Source: Peribacillus frigoritolerans
GTDB taxonomy: Bacteria; Bacillota; Bacilli; Bacillales; DSM-1321
Length of the DNA stretch: 64,000 nt
Direction of reading: 5' to 3'
NCBI RefSeq assembly: GCF_040250305.1
Contig: NZ_CP158190.1
Span: 2,016,001 to 2,080,000 of the forward strand
Position numbers and translations under genes: made by a program. Position 1 is the first letter of the stretch. Every line of letters starts with the position of its first letter. This document shows positions 26,214 to 36,049 of the stretch, piece by piece. The notes beneath the pieces are model-generated. The model was not told where the DNA came from. It worked only from the letters and a program-made list of their open reading frames with translations, and did not search any database.

Positions 26214-27110
26214 ATGTATGCCAAATTAAAGTTTGCCATCTCCATGGCCATATTCGGTTCAATCGGTCTATTTTCAGAAAAAACAGGTCTACACTCGATT
26301 GAACTAGTTTTTGTCCGTTGCCTCTGTGCAAGTATTCTTTTAGGAACAATTTTGGGGGGGAGTACATTAAAAACACAACAACCGAGGGAAATTCCTATTC
26401 CTCGTAGAGAGTATTTACTTGCCTTATTATGCGGTGTATTCCTTATCGTAAATTGGGTGTTTTTCTTCCGTTCATTAGAAGTAATGCCTATTACTGTGGC
26501 TGTATCCATTTATCATTTAGCACCCGTTATTGTACTTCTCTTAGGGTCTGTTATTTTTAAAGAAAAAATAACAAAAATGGGATTAGTCTTTTTCTTTATT
26601 TGCTTTATAGGGACATTGTTAGTTGGGGGTATTCATCAACATACAACTGTGGCTGGATTTTTATCCACCGGTGTTTTATGGGTGTTTGCAGCAGCATTCT
26701 TCTACGCTCTAACTTCTATTACTGGAAAGGGAATTCAAATGCTTAGTCCTTTGTTAACAACCGTTATTCAAACAAGTCTGGGTGTTTTATTATTGATGCC
26801 ATTAGTGGATTGGTCAAACTTTATGCATCTTACCTTTGAAAACTGGTTCTATATCCTTGTTACAGGATTTATACACACAGGATTTGTGTTTTATTTATTT
26901 TTCAGTAGTTTACGTGAGTTAAAGGCACAAACAATTGCTATTTTAGTGTTTGTTGATCCGGTTATCGCGATTTTACTTGATGTGACTATTTTGCACTACC
27001 GACCTGATGTTTATCAGCTTCTCGGAATATTTCTAGTGTTTGTAGGGGTCAGTTATTCTCCCAAAAAAGAAAGAATTTTAGAAAAGAGTATATCCATTCG
27101 CTCAAACTAA
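26214..27110 (+). CDS. EamA/DMT-family transporter
   Basis: 298 residues with about ten membrane spans arranged as two EamA repeats: LKFAISMAIFGSIGLFSEKTG, ending LLGSVIFKEKITKMGLVFFFICFIGTLLVGG, and a second half ending VIAILLDVTILHYRPDVYQLLGIFLVFVGV. The AGGGAGAGA site precedes the ATG. DMT proteins of this type export amino acids or metabolites; the substrate is unknown. The divergent XRE-cupin gene is a plausible regulator. Confidence 0.88.
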   Translation: MYAKLKFAISMAIFGSIGLFSEKTGLHSIELVFVRCLCASILLGTILGGSTLKTQQPREIPIPRREYLLALLCGVFLIVNWVFFFRSLEVMPITVAVSIYHLAPVIVLLLGSVIFKEKITKMGLVFFFICFIGTLLVGGIHQHTTVAGFLSTGVLWVFAAAFFYALTSITGKGIQMLSPLLTTVIQTSLGVLLLMPLVDWSNFMHLTFENWFYILVTGFIHTGFVFYLFFSSLRELKAQTIAILVFVDPVIAILLDVTILHYRPDVYQLLGIFLVFVGVSYSPKKERILEKSISIRSN

Positions 27111-27633
27111 TAGTGTAGTTTAAGATAGTAAATAATAATGATGAATCTTGAGGTGGTGAAATTCCTTGTGGTTGTAAGGGATTTCATTTTTTGTGTGTTC
27201 CAAGAATCGACATTATGTTAACTAAAAATAAATAGAGTATACATGAGATAAAATGAAAAATGATCTTAAAAAAGGGGGAATCACTGCCTATCAATCCAAG
27301 AAAAAAGGTCACCCCCAAAACGATAAAATGATCACCTTTGTTACAAGAAGGTCTAAAATTTCGTTTTGGGGGTGCTGCAAAATTTTAATTTGATGGCTAT
27401 GGGGTAACGTCAATATTTCGGATATTTTGTACGCTAATCAAATTTTGACATAGATATAGCCAAATACCTGTAAGTTCTATGGTTTTATGTTTATTTAAGG
27501 GTCTTAGTGAGTTAATTGGTATTCTATTTGAATCAAATTTATATTCTCCAAGAAAATTAATATGTTCCTACCCTATTATAAGTCAGGGTTACAGTAAAAA
27601 GGAAAGGTGAAAGATTGTTAAATCCGTTCCACC
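27111..27633. other. Intergenic region with a long inverted repeat
   Basis: No gene supported. 27310-27323 (CACCCCCAAAACGA) and 27361-27374 are perfect 14-base inverted copies 37 bases apart. Confidence 0.5.
27310..27374. repeat. Inverted repeat, 14-base perfect arms
   Basis: CACCCCCAAAACGA and TCGTTTTGGGGGTG. The intervening bases hold a weaker internal palindrome (CACCTT ... AAGGT). No T tract follows on either strand, so it is not a normal terminator. Confidence 0.6.
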
Positions 27634-29193
27634 TTACTGAATTTGAATGTTTTTTAATAATTTATATGCCAAAATAGCTAAGTATAACTTTATGCCATTA
27701 TCATAATTGTTTAGGTCTAATCCAGTTTTTTTCTGTATCTGTTCTAACCTGTATTTCAGTGTATGGCGATGAATATATAGCTCGCTTGCTGTTTCTTTAA
27801 TACTTTGATTGAAAAAAAGATAAGCTTCAAGTGTAGTAATGAGGTCTATACCTTTTGAATCAAATAGATTTCCAAGGTATTTTTGGTAAAATTCTTCTAA
27901 ATCTACCCCTGATTCTTTCATTTCAATGAGTAATTGATATAAGCCAAAATCGTTATAATGGACTATGGATTTTGGTTTAAATAGAATTTGGGAAAATCGT
28001 GCTGCTTGCTCAGATTCAGCAGCACTTTTGTGTAATTGATAAATGTCGGCAGTTGTTTTACCAATACCTATAGCTATTTGTTCATTTGATAATGTCGAAT
28101 TCCAACTATTTAAGAGGGTCTCTGCTACCTCTAAAATATTTAATCCAGGTTTTGCTTCCACCAAAATAATGACACTATCGGATTTTATCCTCATGAGGTA
28201 GGGGATTTTTGACTTTCCCATGGTGTATTGAATAATTTCGGTTAACTCATTGTATTTTTCCTTGATTTCCTCCTCTTTCAATAATGGGAAATAAATGTAT
28301 ATGATACTTTGTGGATTTGAAAGGTCTACTCCTAGTTTACGTCCTCTCTCGATCATATCTTTATTATTTGGGATTATAGGATTTAATACTTCTTCTAGGA
28401 AGTCACTAGTGAGCCTCAATTGTGTCTCCTCTACTGCTTTCCTCCGCAAAAATTCAATGGCATATACAGTAGTGGCATGCTCAATTGCAATTGAATCCAA
28501 TTCTTCCGATAACCTTTTTTCCTTTATAATGAGTAGACTTCCGTAGGTATTTTTATTAGCTATAATAGGTTGACTATTAATTTTGTAGTTATCCATTTGT
28601 TTTTCATATAGATTTTTTAAATTGTTAATATCAATAAAGTCATGTTTTATGTAGGAACTTATTATTTCATCTTTTGCTATAAGGATTACACTTGCATCAA
28701 TTATTTCATGAAGGGTTTTTGTAATAGGATCAAATCCGTGTTGTTCTAATACAAGCCTTGTAAAATCCTGATGGATTCGTAGTGAATATTCAAATGTTTG
28801 GCTTTGTTTGTTAACAATTTGTACCAGTAGTTCTTTTGTAATCATAGAAAAGTTTATGTTTGCAGGAATTTCAATTAAAGGTAAGGCAAATTCGTCTGCG
28901 ATGGTAATAAATGATTTTGGAATTTCCTTTAAATAAAATCCTGTATATATAGCTATTCCAGATAGTTTTCCGATGGATAAAAGCTTTTCAAATTCCTTAC
29001 GTTTCTTCGTATTTTCTCCTAATCCGAATCCTGTTGTTAACAAAAACTCTCCATCTTGTAAACGATGGATATCTTCAATTACCTCCACAATAGTTACCCA
29101 TTTGATCCAATTTTGTAACCCCTTTTTTCCAGCCTTTAATTTTGTTTGTTTCATAATAGGTAGTTGCAAAGCTTCATAAATCCGAATAGCCAT
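27634..29193 (-). CDS. PucR-family transcriptional regulator
   Basis: 519 residues in the standard order: N-terminal PucR domain (about 5-125), middle CdaR/GGDEF-like region, and C-terminal HTH (about 455-515: YLFFNQSIKETASELYIHRHTLKYRLEQIQKKTGL). AGGGGGG precedes the ATG. It is divergent from the catabolic operon that starts at 29353, with 160 bases between, and is the obvious candidate regulator, probably ligand-responsive. PucR relatives control purine, GABA or proline use. The inducer here is not deducible. Confidence 0.88.
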   Translation of the reverse strand: MAIRIYEALQLPIMKQTKLKAGKKGLQNWIKWVTIVEVIEDIHRLQDGEFLLTTGFGLGENTKKRKEFEKLLSIGKLSGIAIYTGFYLKEIPKSFITIADEFALPLIEIPANINFSMITKELLVQIVNKQSQTFEYSLRIHQDFTRLVLEQHGFDPITKTLHEIIDASVILIAKDEIISSYIKHDFIDINNLKNLYEKQMDNYKINSQPIIANKNTYGSLLIIKEKRLSEELDSIAIEHATTVYAIEFLRRKAVEETQLRLTSDFLEEVLNPIIPNNKDMIERGRKLGVDLSNPQSIIYIYFPLLKEEEIKEKYNELTEIIQYTMGKSKIPYLMRIKSDSVIILVEAKPGLNILEVAETLLNSWNSTLSNEQIAIGIGKTTADIYQLHKSAAESEQAARFSQILFKPKSIVHYNDFGLYQLLIEMKESGVDLEEFYQKYLGNLFDSKGIDLITTLEAYLFFNQSIKETASELYIHRHTLKYRLEQIQKKTGLDLNNYDNGIKLYLAILAYKLLKNIQIQ

Positions 29194-29352
29194 AGATAGC
29201 CCCCCTAGTGATTAAACTTAGTTATCCTATCATCCATTATACGCGGTGTATAATGGAACATCTATTTTTTCATACGTTTGTCAAATTGTTATTTGTCAGA
29301 AATTTTAATAAAGTTTTAATATACTCTTATAATTCCGAGGGAGATGTAATGG

Positions 29353-30720
29353 ATGAAGAAACGAGATTATTTAATTAAACCGGTATTAGGACAGCAATAT
29401 CCAATAGCTGCATCTGCAAAAGGCATATATATATATGATCAGGGTGGTAAGAAATATATTGATGGGTCGTCTGGAGCTGTAACGGTAAGTATTGGACACG
29501 GTGTACAGGAGGTTATTAAAGAAACCCTTGCACAGGCAGAAAAAATTTCATTTTCTTATAGATCACAATTTACGAATGAACCGGCTGAAAAACTAGCAGA
29601 AAAATTGAGTCAATTGGCTCCAGGAGATCTTAATTGGTCATTCTTTGTAAATAGTGGATCAGAAGCGACGGAGACAGCGATGAAGATTGCTATACAATAT
29701 TGGCAAGAAAAAGGACAACCACAAAAAGATCGCATTATATCTAGGTGGACTAGTTATCATGGCATTACAATGGGAGCATTATCCATGTCAGGACATGTAT
29801 TAAGAAGACAGAGGTTTGCAGCGATGTTAGCTGATTATCCTTCAGTGTCCGCCCCATACACTTATCGTCGACCTGATAATTTAACTGAAGAAGAATGGGG
29901 TCTTCTTTGTGCTCAAGAACTTGAAACGGAGATTAGGCGTATTGGGGAAGAACGTGTTGCTGCATTTATTGCCGAGCCAATTATAGGTGCTTCTGGGGGG
30001 GCTATCACTCCACCAGCTAATTACTATCAAAAAATCAAGGAGATTTGTGAGCGTTGTAACGTCCTATTTATTGCAGATGAAGTAATGACCGGAATTGGAC
30101 GTACTGGGAAGATGTTTGCAATAGAACATTGGGATGTTACTCCGGACCTTATCACTCTAGGAAAAGGAATGAGTTCAGGGTATACCCCAATGGCAGCTAC
30201 TCTAGTCAGTGATAAAGTTATGGAACCTATATTAAATGGATCTAAGTCTATTATAGGAGGCCATACTTATAGTGCTAATCCTCAATCTGCAGCAGTTGCA
30301 CTAAAGGTTATTACATACGTTGAGAAACATCAATTGGTAGAAAAGGCAGAAGAACAAGGTATATATCTTATGAGTAAATTGAAAACGCTTTTAAATTCTT
30401 GCGAAATGATTGGGGACGTAAGAGGAAAGGGGCTTTTAATTGGAATGGAGTTTGTAGCCGACCGTGAAAAGAAAAACCCTTATCCACCTGAATTAAATGT
30501 AACAAATAGGGTAATTAAACAAGCCTTTGAAAAAGGGTTACTTGTTTACCCAGCGTCAGGAGCTATTAATGGAATGGGGGATGCTATTATCATTTCGCCA
30601 CCTTTGGTTATTACAAAAGATGAAATTGATAGTTTAGTAAATATTTTAGAAGAAGCAATTTCTGAAGTGCAATGTGAACTCAACATGGAGGGCAAGATCA
30701 ATGCTACTGTCCAAGTCTAA
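29353..30720 (+). CDS. Class III PLP-dependent aminotransferase (YodT-like)
   Basis: 455 residues. The PLP-binding lysine is Lys271 in TLGKGMSSGY. FVNSGSEATETAMKIA, FIADEVMTGIGRTGKMF and GGHTYSANP mark the class III (omega/beta-amino-acid) family. GAGGGAG precedes ATG 29353. It is first in an operon whose next gene starts inside it. Expected reaction: transfer of an amino group from a beta- or omega-amino acid to a keto acid. The order with CoA-transferase and deacylase resembles B. subtilis yodT-yodS-yodR-yodQ. Confidence 0.88.
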   Translation: MKKRDYLIKPVLGQQYPIAASAKGIYIYDQGGKKYIDGSSGAVTVSIGHGVQEVIKETLAQAEKISFSYRSQFTNEPAEKLAEKLSQLAPGDLNWSFFVNSGSEATETAMKIAIQYWQEKGQPQKDRIISRWTSYHGITMGALSMSGHVLRRQRFAAMLADYPSVSAPYTYRRPDNLTEEEWGLLCAQELETEIRRIGEERVAAFIAEPIIGASGGAITPPANYYQKIKEICERCNVLFIADEVMTGIGRTGKMFAIEHWDVTPDLITLGKGMSSGYTPMAATLVSDKVMEPILNGSKSIIGGHTYSANPQSAAVALKVITYVEKHQLVEKAEEQGIYLMSKLKTLLNSCEMIGDVRGKGLLIGMEFVADREKKNPYPPELNVTNRVIKQAFEKGLLVYPASGAINGMGDAIIISPPLVITKDEIDSLVNILEEAISEVQCELNMEGKINATVQV

Positions 30721-31399
30721 ACAAGGAAAGGTAAGTACTTTAGAGGCTGCCCTTCAAAGAATTTCTGACGGATGTTCCTTAATGTACGGAGGATTTGGTG
30801 GCATTGGTACTCCCCCTACCATTATAGAAGGGATATTAAATAAAGGATGTAAACATTTAAGTTTAATAGGTAATGACGCAGGTTTCCCGGACGTTGGGGT
30901 TGGGAGATTGGTTAGTTCAGGAAGGGTGAAGAAACTAATTACTTCTCATATTGGCTCCAACCCAATAGCCGGTCAATTAATGAACAAGGGGGAAATGGAA
31001 GTAACATTTTCTCCACAAGGAACGTTGATTGAACGTATTCGAGCCGGTGGTATGGGATTAGGTGGTATTTTATCCGATGTGGGATTAGCCACTGTTGCAG
31101 AGGAAGGAAAGACACATATTACTGTAAATGGACAGGAATATTTGATTGAAACAGCATTAACTGCTGAAGTATCTATAATCCATGCTTCAAAGGCTGATTA
31201 TCTTGGAAATCTCGTATTTGAAAAAAGCGCACGTAATTTTAACCCTTTAGTTGCTATGGCGGGGGATTTTACGATAGTTGAAGCAGATGAGATTGTTCAA
31301 GTTGGTGAACTTGATCCAGAATCGATTATAACCCCTGGAATCTTTGTAGATATGGTAATTCCAAGTGAAGGAGTGAATTGGAAATGGGTTTGGGAGTAG
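30701..31399 (+). CDS. 3-oxoacid CoA-transferase, subunit A
   Basis: 232 residues. Family I CoA-transferase alpha subunit, with MYGGFGGIGTPPTIIEGIL near the N-terminus, LSLIGNDAGFPDVG, and SKADYLGNLVFEKSARNFNPLVAMA near the C-terminus. ATG 30701 has GGAGGG 8 bases upstream and overlaps the aminotransferase stop by 20 bases, which suggests coupled translation. Works with subunit B to activate a 3-keto acid with CoA from succinyl-CoA or another acyl-CoA. Confidence 0.9.
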   Translation: MLLSKSKQGKVSTLEAALQRISDGCSLMYGGFGGIGTPPTIIEGILNKGCKHLSLIGNDAGFPDVGVGRLVSSGRVKKLITSHIGSNPIAGQLMNKGEMEVTFSPQGTLIERIRAGGMGLGGILSDVGLATVAEEGKTHITVNGQEYLIETALTAEVSIIHASKADYLGNLVFEKSARNFNPLVAMAGDFTIVEADEIVQVGELDPESIITPGIFVDMVIPSEGVNWKWVWE

Positions 31400-32043
31400 A
31401 AGATCGCCATTGTATCGCTAAGCGCGCTGCCCAAGAAATAGAAAATGGAATGATTGTTAATCTAGGAATAGGCATTCCTACATTAATTGCTGATTATATC
31501 CCACCAGATATTTCTGTCCAATTCCATGCCGAAAATGGAGTGTTGGGCACTGGCCCGACACCCAAAAGGAGTGATATTAATCCTAATTTATGTAATGCCG
31601 GTGGTTATCCCTGTTCTGTGGTTCAAGGGGCTTCCTTTTTTGACAGTGCTACTGCATTTGGTATGATCCGGCGAGGCCGTTTAGATGTTACCATTTTAGG
31701 AGCCCTTGAAGTAAGCGAAGAAGGCGACCTGGCAAATTGGATTGTTCCTGGAAAACTTGTCCCTGGTATGGGTGGGGCCATGGAGTTGGCTCAAAAGTCT
31801 AAAAAGGTAATTGTACTGATGAACCATACAAATAAACAAGGTAAATCTAAAATACTGAAGGAATGTACACTACCACTTACAGCTAAAGGTTGTGTTAGTT
31901 TGATCATCACTGAAATGGCTGTGATCGAGGTAACGCCACAAGGATTAGAGTTAAAAGAAGTTATGGAACCTTACACAGTGGAAGATGTAATTAAACATAC
32001 AGATGCACAATTGAAAGTACTTAAAATCACAGGAAAAGTTTAG
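31384..32043 (+). CDS. 3-oxoacid CoA-transferase, subunit B
   Basis: 219 residues. The catalytic glutamate is Glu50 in HAENGVLGTGP. NLGIGIPTLIADYI and GKLVPGMGGAMEL are standard beta-subunit motifs. It overlaps subunit A by 16 bases. ATG 31384 is preceded by AAGGAG at 11 bases; TTG 31378 is the alternative. The substrate is probably the keto acid produced by the aminotransferase. Confidence 0.9.
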   Translation: MGLGVEDRHCIAKRAAQEIENGMIVNLGIGIPTLIADYIPPDISVQFHAENGVLGTGPTPKRSDINPNLCNAGGYPCSVVQGASFFDSATAFGMIRRGRLDVTILGALEVSEEGDLANWIVPGKLVPGMGGAMELAQKSKKVIVLMNHTNKQGKSKILKECTLPLTAKGCVSLIITEMAVIEVTPQGLELKEVMEPYTVEDVIKHTDAQLKVLKITGKV

Positions 32044-32054
32044 GAGTGATTGAA

Positions 32055-33236
32055 ATGGAAGATGCCGTAATCGTATCAGGAGTTCGTACTGGAGTGGGTG
32101 CATTTGGAAAGTCACTTAAAAGTGCTTCCGCCACTGAAATGGGAAGACAAATATTGGAGGGTTTAATGGGGAAGACCACTCTTACCAAAGCGGATGTAAA
32201 TGAAGTAATATTTGGACATGGCTATGTACATGGGGGAGGATTGAATTCAGCTAGAATATCATCGCAATTAGCTGGATTCCCAACGAGTGTTCCAGGACAT
32301 GTTGTAATCAAGGCATGTGGTTCAAGTTTAAAAGCAATTACTAACGCGGCCTTAACGATTAAGGCCGGTCAAGAAGAGGTGGTAATTGCAGGTGGGGTAG
32401 AGAATATGAGTCAGGTCCCATATTTAGTTAAAAATAGATGGGGAACAAAATTTGGGAACGTAGAAATGGAAGATGCCCTATTAACTGATGGTTTAATTTG
32501 CTCGTTGGAAAATGAACATATGGGAATGACGGCTGAACGCTTAACGCGAATTTACAGTATCTCCCGCGAGGAACAAGATAAATTTGCCTTTGATAGCCAT
32601 AAAAAGGCAATTCAGGCTATTGAAAATCATTATTTTCAAGATGAAATTTTGCCTGTTCAGGTCCCCGGTACGAAAGAATCTTACCTTTTCAGGACAGATG
32701 AGTCTGTACGCTCGGATATTCTGCTAGATAAATTAAAAAATCTTCCACCTGTTTTTAATAAAGATGGGTCAATCACTGCTGGGAATGCGTGCCCTATGAA
32801 CGATGGTGCAGCAGCAGTATTAATGATGTCAAAAAAGAAAGCTATACAAAAAGGTATAAAACCTTTGCTAAAAGTGAGAGCGTTTTCTAGTGCTGGTGTA
32901 GAACCAGGTATTATGGGGATTGGACCTGTTCCTGCAACAAAAAAGGCACTAGAGTTAGCCGGATTAACTTTAGATGATATTGGTTTGATTGAGCTTAATG
33001 AAGCCTTTGCTGCACAGGCATTAGCTGTTATTAAAGAACTAGAGTTAGACTATTCAAAAGTAAATGTTAATGGTGGAGCTATTGCGTTGGGGCATCCAGT
33101 TGGAGCAACTGGTGCTAAACTAACTGTTAGTCTAATGAATGAAATGTTACGTACCAAAACAAAGTATGGAATGGTGACGCTATGTATGGCTGGAGGAATG
33201 GGGCTTACCGTCATATATGAAAACCTAACACTATAA
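32055..33236 (+). CDS. Thiolase (acetyl-CoA acetyltransferase family)
   Basis: 393 residues. Catalytic Cys88 is in KACGSSLKAI, the His motif is GHPVGATGAKL and the second Cys is in LCMAGGMG. NEAFAAQA is present. ATG 32055 follows TAGGAG at 8 bases and starts 11 bases after subunit B. With a CoA-transferase just upstream, the expected direction is cleavage of a 3-ketoacyl-CoA to acetyl-CoA and a shorter acyl-CoA. The B. subtilis yod operon, as I recall it, has no thiolase at this place. Confidence 0.9.
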   Translation: MEDAVIVSGVRTGVGAFGKSLKSASATEMGRQILEGLMGKTTLTKADVNEVIFGHGYVHGGGLNSARISSQLAGFPTSVPGHVVIKACGSSLKAITNAALTIKAGQEEVVIAGGVENMSQVPYLVKNRWGTKFGNVEMEDALLTDGLICSLENEHMGMTAERLTRIYSISREEQDKFAFDSHKKAIQAIENHYFQDEILPVQVPGTKESYLFRTDESVRSDILLDKLKNLPPVFNKDGSITAGNACPMNDGAAAVLMMSKKKAIQKGIKPLLKVRAFSSAGVEPGIMGIGPVPATKKALELAGLTLDDIGLIELNEAFAAQALAVIKELELDYSKVNVNGGAIALGHPVGATGAKLTVSLMNEMLRTKTKYGMVTLCMAGGMGLTVIYENLTL

Positions 33237-33261
33237 CCACATTAAAGCGAGGTGAACTGTA

Positions 33262-34536
33262 TTGCAATTAATCAAAGCACAAATTCAAACATGGTTAAAA
33301 GAGCATTATGAAGAAGGTACAGAATTATTACAACGACTTGTACAATCTCCTAGTATTTCTAAAAATGAGGCAAAAGCGCAATCAATAATCACTGAAGTAT
33401 TGTCGACTATGGGGTTAAAGGTGGATGCCTGGGAGCCATGTGGAAAAGAATTAACCGAAAGTCCCTACTTTTGTTCGTCAAGGGATGATTTTACAGGAAG
33501 TCCTAATGTTGTAGGTGTTCTACCTGGAACAGGTGGTGGCCGTTCCATAATCTTAAACGGACATATTGATGTTGTCCCTGAAGGTGATCATGAACAATGG
33601 ACAGATGATCCCTATAGTGGAGCTATTAAGGAAGGAAAAATGTATGGTCGTGGTGTTACGGATATGAAAGGTGGGCTAGTTTCATTTCTTTTAGCCTTAC
33701 AAGCCATTCTACAACTCGATATTAAGCTTAGAGGCGACGTTATTTTTCAGAGTGTTATAGAAGAAGAGAGTGGTGGAACAGGGACTTTATCTACTATTCT
33801 AAAAGGCTATAAAGCTGATGCTGCACTAATCACTGAACCTACTAATATGAGAGTTTTCCCTAAACAGCAAGGATCCATGTGGTTTAGGATCTTTGTCAAA
33901 GGACGATCAGCCCACGGGGGAACACGATATGAGGGAGTAAGCGCTATTGATAAAGCAATGATACTAGTGGAGCAAATCAGGGCTTTGGAGTTTAACCGGA
34001 ATCAACGTATTAATGATCCTTTATACGAGCAGACCCCTATCCCTATTCCTATTAATATCGGAGTTATTTCAGGAGGAAACTGGCCATCTTCAGTACCTGA
34101 TTTGCTAAAAATAGAGGGAAGAATGGGTATAGCACCTAACGAGAAGATAGAAGATGCACAACATGAAATGGAGGAATGTTTACAACAACTATCAGTCCTA
34201 GACCCATGGTTTAAAGAAAATCCACCTGTCTTAGAATGGTTTGGTGCTCGATGGCTACCAGGGGAAATCGATCTTGAACATGATTTGATGAATACGTTAG
34301 TTCATCAATATAGAGAAACTACTGGTGAAGAACCCGTGATAGAGGCTTCTCCTTGGGGAACTGACGGGGGATTACTTACAGAAGTAGGGGAAATTCCAAC
34401 GGTAGTTTTTGGACCAGGAACAACGGAAATGGCACACTTCCCAGATGAGTATATTGAATTGGATAAAGTTTTTAAATCTGCAGAAATTATTGCATTAACT
34501 ATAATTCAGTGGTGTAGTATCAAGAACAATATCTGA
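33262..34536 (+). CDS. M20-family deacylase/peptidase (ArgE/DapE-like, YodQ-like)
   Basis: 424 residues. Metal and catalytic residues: His and Asp in LNGHIDVVPEG, the bridging Asp in TDMKGG, the Glu pair in VIEEESGGTG and a C-terminal His in EMAHFPDEYI. The lid domain contains GRSAHGGTRYEGVSA. TTG start with GAGGTGA upstream. The family removes acyl or aminoacyl groups from amino acids. In this operon it may deacylate the imported or intermediate substrate before or after transamination. Confidence 0.88.
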   Translation: MQLIKAQIQTWLKEHYEEGTELLQRLVQSPSISKNEAKAQSIITEVLSTMGLKVDAWEPCGKELTESPYFCSSRDDFTGSPNVVGVLPGTGGGRSIILNGHIDVVPEGDHEQWTDDPYSGAIKEGKMYGRGVTDMKGGLVSFLLALQAILQLDIKLRGDVIFQSVIEEESGGTGTLSTILKGYKADAALITEPTNMRVFPKQQGSMWFRIFVKGRSAHGGTRYEGVSAIDKAMILVEQIRALEFNRNQRINDPLYEQTPIPIPINIGVISGGNWPSSVPDLLKIEGRMGIAPNEKIEDAQHEMEECLQQLSVLDPWFKENPPVLEWFGARWLPGEIDLEHDLMNTLVHQYRETTGEEPVIEASPWGTDGGLLTEVGEIPTVVFGPGTTEMAHFPDEYIELDKVFKSAEIIALTIIQWCSIKNNI

Positions 34537-34598
34537 ATTAAAGGAAATGCCATAATTAGTACATGCATAAAACGGCTGATTTAATTTAGGAGGGTATT

Positions 34599-36038
34599 AT
34601 GGCTGAATTAGATAATGAACAAGGTCTCAAAAGGGTAATGAAAAGTCGCCATTTATTTATGATTGCTTTAGGTGGTGTAATCGGTGCAGGATTTTTCAAC
34701 GCTTCAGGTTTTACGATTAGTCAGGCAGGCCCTATAGGCGCAGTTTTAGCCTATATGATGGGCGGACTTATTATGTATTTAGTTATGCTATGCTTAGGGG
34801 AATTGACAGTGGAAATGCCAGTATCTGGATCTTTCCAAGCTTATGCGACTAAATACATTCATCCATCGACAGGTTTTACAGTTGGGTGGATTTATTGGAT
34901 TGGGTGGTCTTCTACCGTAGCCTATGAAATTATCATTATAGGTTCACTGATGCAAAGATGGTTCCCTGATATTTCTCCATGGATCTGGTCGTTAATTGCA
35001 GGAATTGTACTATTTTCTGTTAATGCCCTTTCTGCACGCAGCTTTGCAGAAACAGAATTCTGGTTTGCGAGTATCAAGGTAATCGCTATAATCTCTTTTA
35101 TCTTTATTGGGTTAGCCGTTATTTTTGGTATTGTACCAATTGAAGGTGAACCAGCAGCTCCTTATTTTACTCACTTAACAGAATTTGGCTTCTTTCCTAA
35201 TGGAATATTTGCAGTAGTTATTGCTATGATGGCTGTTAATTATTCGTTAGGTGGTACGGAACTTATAGGAATTGCTTCTGGTGAAAGTGAAAATCCTGAG
35301 AAGACGATCCCTAAGGCTATAAACCAAACTGCTTACCGAATAATATTATTCTTTGTTTTGTCAATAATTATCGTTGTTTCTATAGTTCCTTGGCAACAAA
35401 TCCAACCAGCTGCTAGCCCGTTTGTTACTGCACTAGATAACATCGGTATACCATATGCAGCCGATATTATGAATTTTGTAATTATTACCTCATTACTATC
35501 TGTTGCTAACTCTGGTCTTTATACTACAACTAGGATGTTATACTCTCTTTCTAGTTCTAAGATGGCACCAAGATCCTTTCAAAAGTTAACCCAAAAAGGT
35601 GTGCCTTTACTTGCTTTAACGGCTAGTATGGGAATCTCCTGTGTGTCCATTCTTGTTTCAAAAGTAGCGGCTGAAACTATTTATACCTGGATTCTTTCTG
35701 TAGCAGGAATGGCATCCATGTTGGCTTGGATGAGTATTGCGGCATCTCAGTATTTTTTCCGCAGACGATATGTAGCTGAAGGAGGAAAAGTTAGTGATCT
35801 AAAATTTCGGACCCCACTTTACCCTTTAGTTCCTATCTTGGCATTTGTCTTTAATCTAGTTGTATTAATAAGTTTAGTATTTGACGAAGGAACTAAATTG
35901 ACTATTTATATTGGTGTTCCAGTAGCCATTGCTTTTCATTTGATATATATTTTATTTTTGCAAAAACGCGGAAAGAAAGATGTTGGGTCATCGGTTCAAG
36001 AGGATTATGAAAAGGTGCGCTTAATTAATAAAAGTTAA
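34599..36038 (+). CDS. APC-family amino-acid permease
   Basis: 479 residues, about twelve membrane spans. Typical AAT-type start: LKRVMKSRHLFMIALGGVIGAGFFNASGFTISQAGPIGAVLAY. ELIGIASGESENPEKTIPKAI is the conserved loop of the lysine/GABA/aromatic permease group. AGGAGGG precedes the ATG. Last gene of the catabolic operon, so it probably imports that operon's substrate, an amino acid or related cation. It is followed closely by an insertion sequence. Confidence 0.9.
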   Translation: MAELDNEQGLKRVMKSRHLFMIALGGVIGAGFFNASGFTISQAGPIGAVLAYMMGGLIMYLVMLCLGELTVEMPVSGSFQAYATKYIHPSTGFTVGWIYWIGWSSTVAYEIIIIGSLMQRWFPDISPWIWSLIAGIVLFSVNALSARSFAETEFWFASIKVIAIISFIFIGLAVIFGIVPIEGEPAAPYFTHLTEFGFFPNGIFAVVIAMMAVNYSLGGTELIGIASGESENPEKTIPKAINQTAYRIILFFVLSIIIVVSIVPWQQIQPAASPFVTALDNIGIPYAADIMNFVIITSLLSVANSGLYTTTRMLYSLSSSKMAPRSFQKLTQKGVPLLALTASMGISCVSILVSKVAAETIYTWILSVAGMASMLAWMSIAASQYFFRRRYVAEGGKVSDLKFRTPLYPLVPILAFVFNLVVLISLVFDEGTKLTIYIGVPVAIAFHLIYILFLQKRGKKDVGSSVQEDYEKVRLINKS

Positions 36039-36049
36039 ACATAAAAAGT

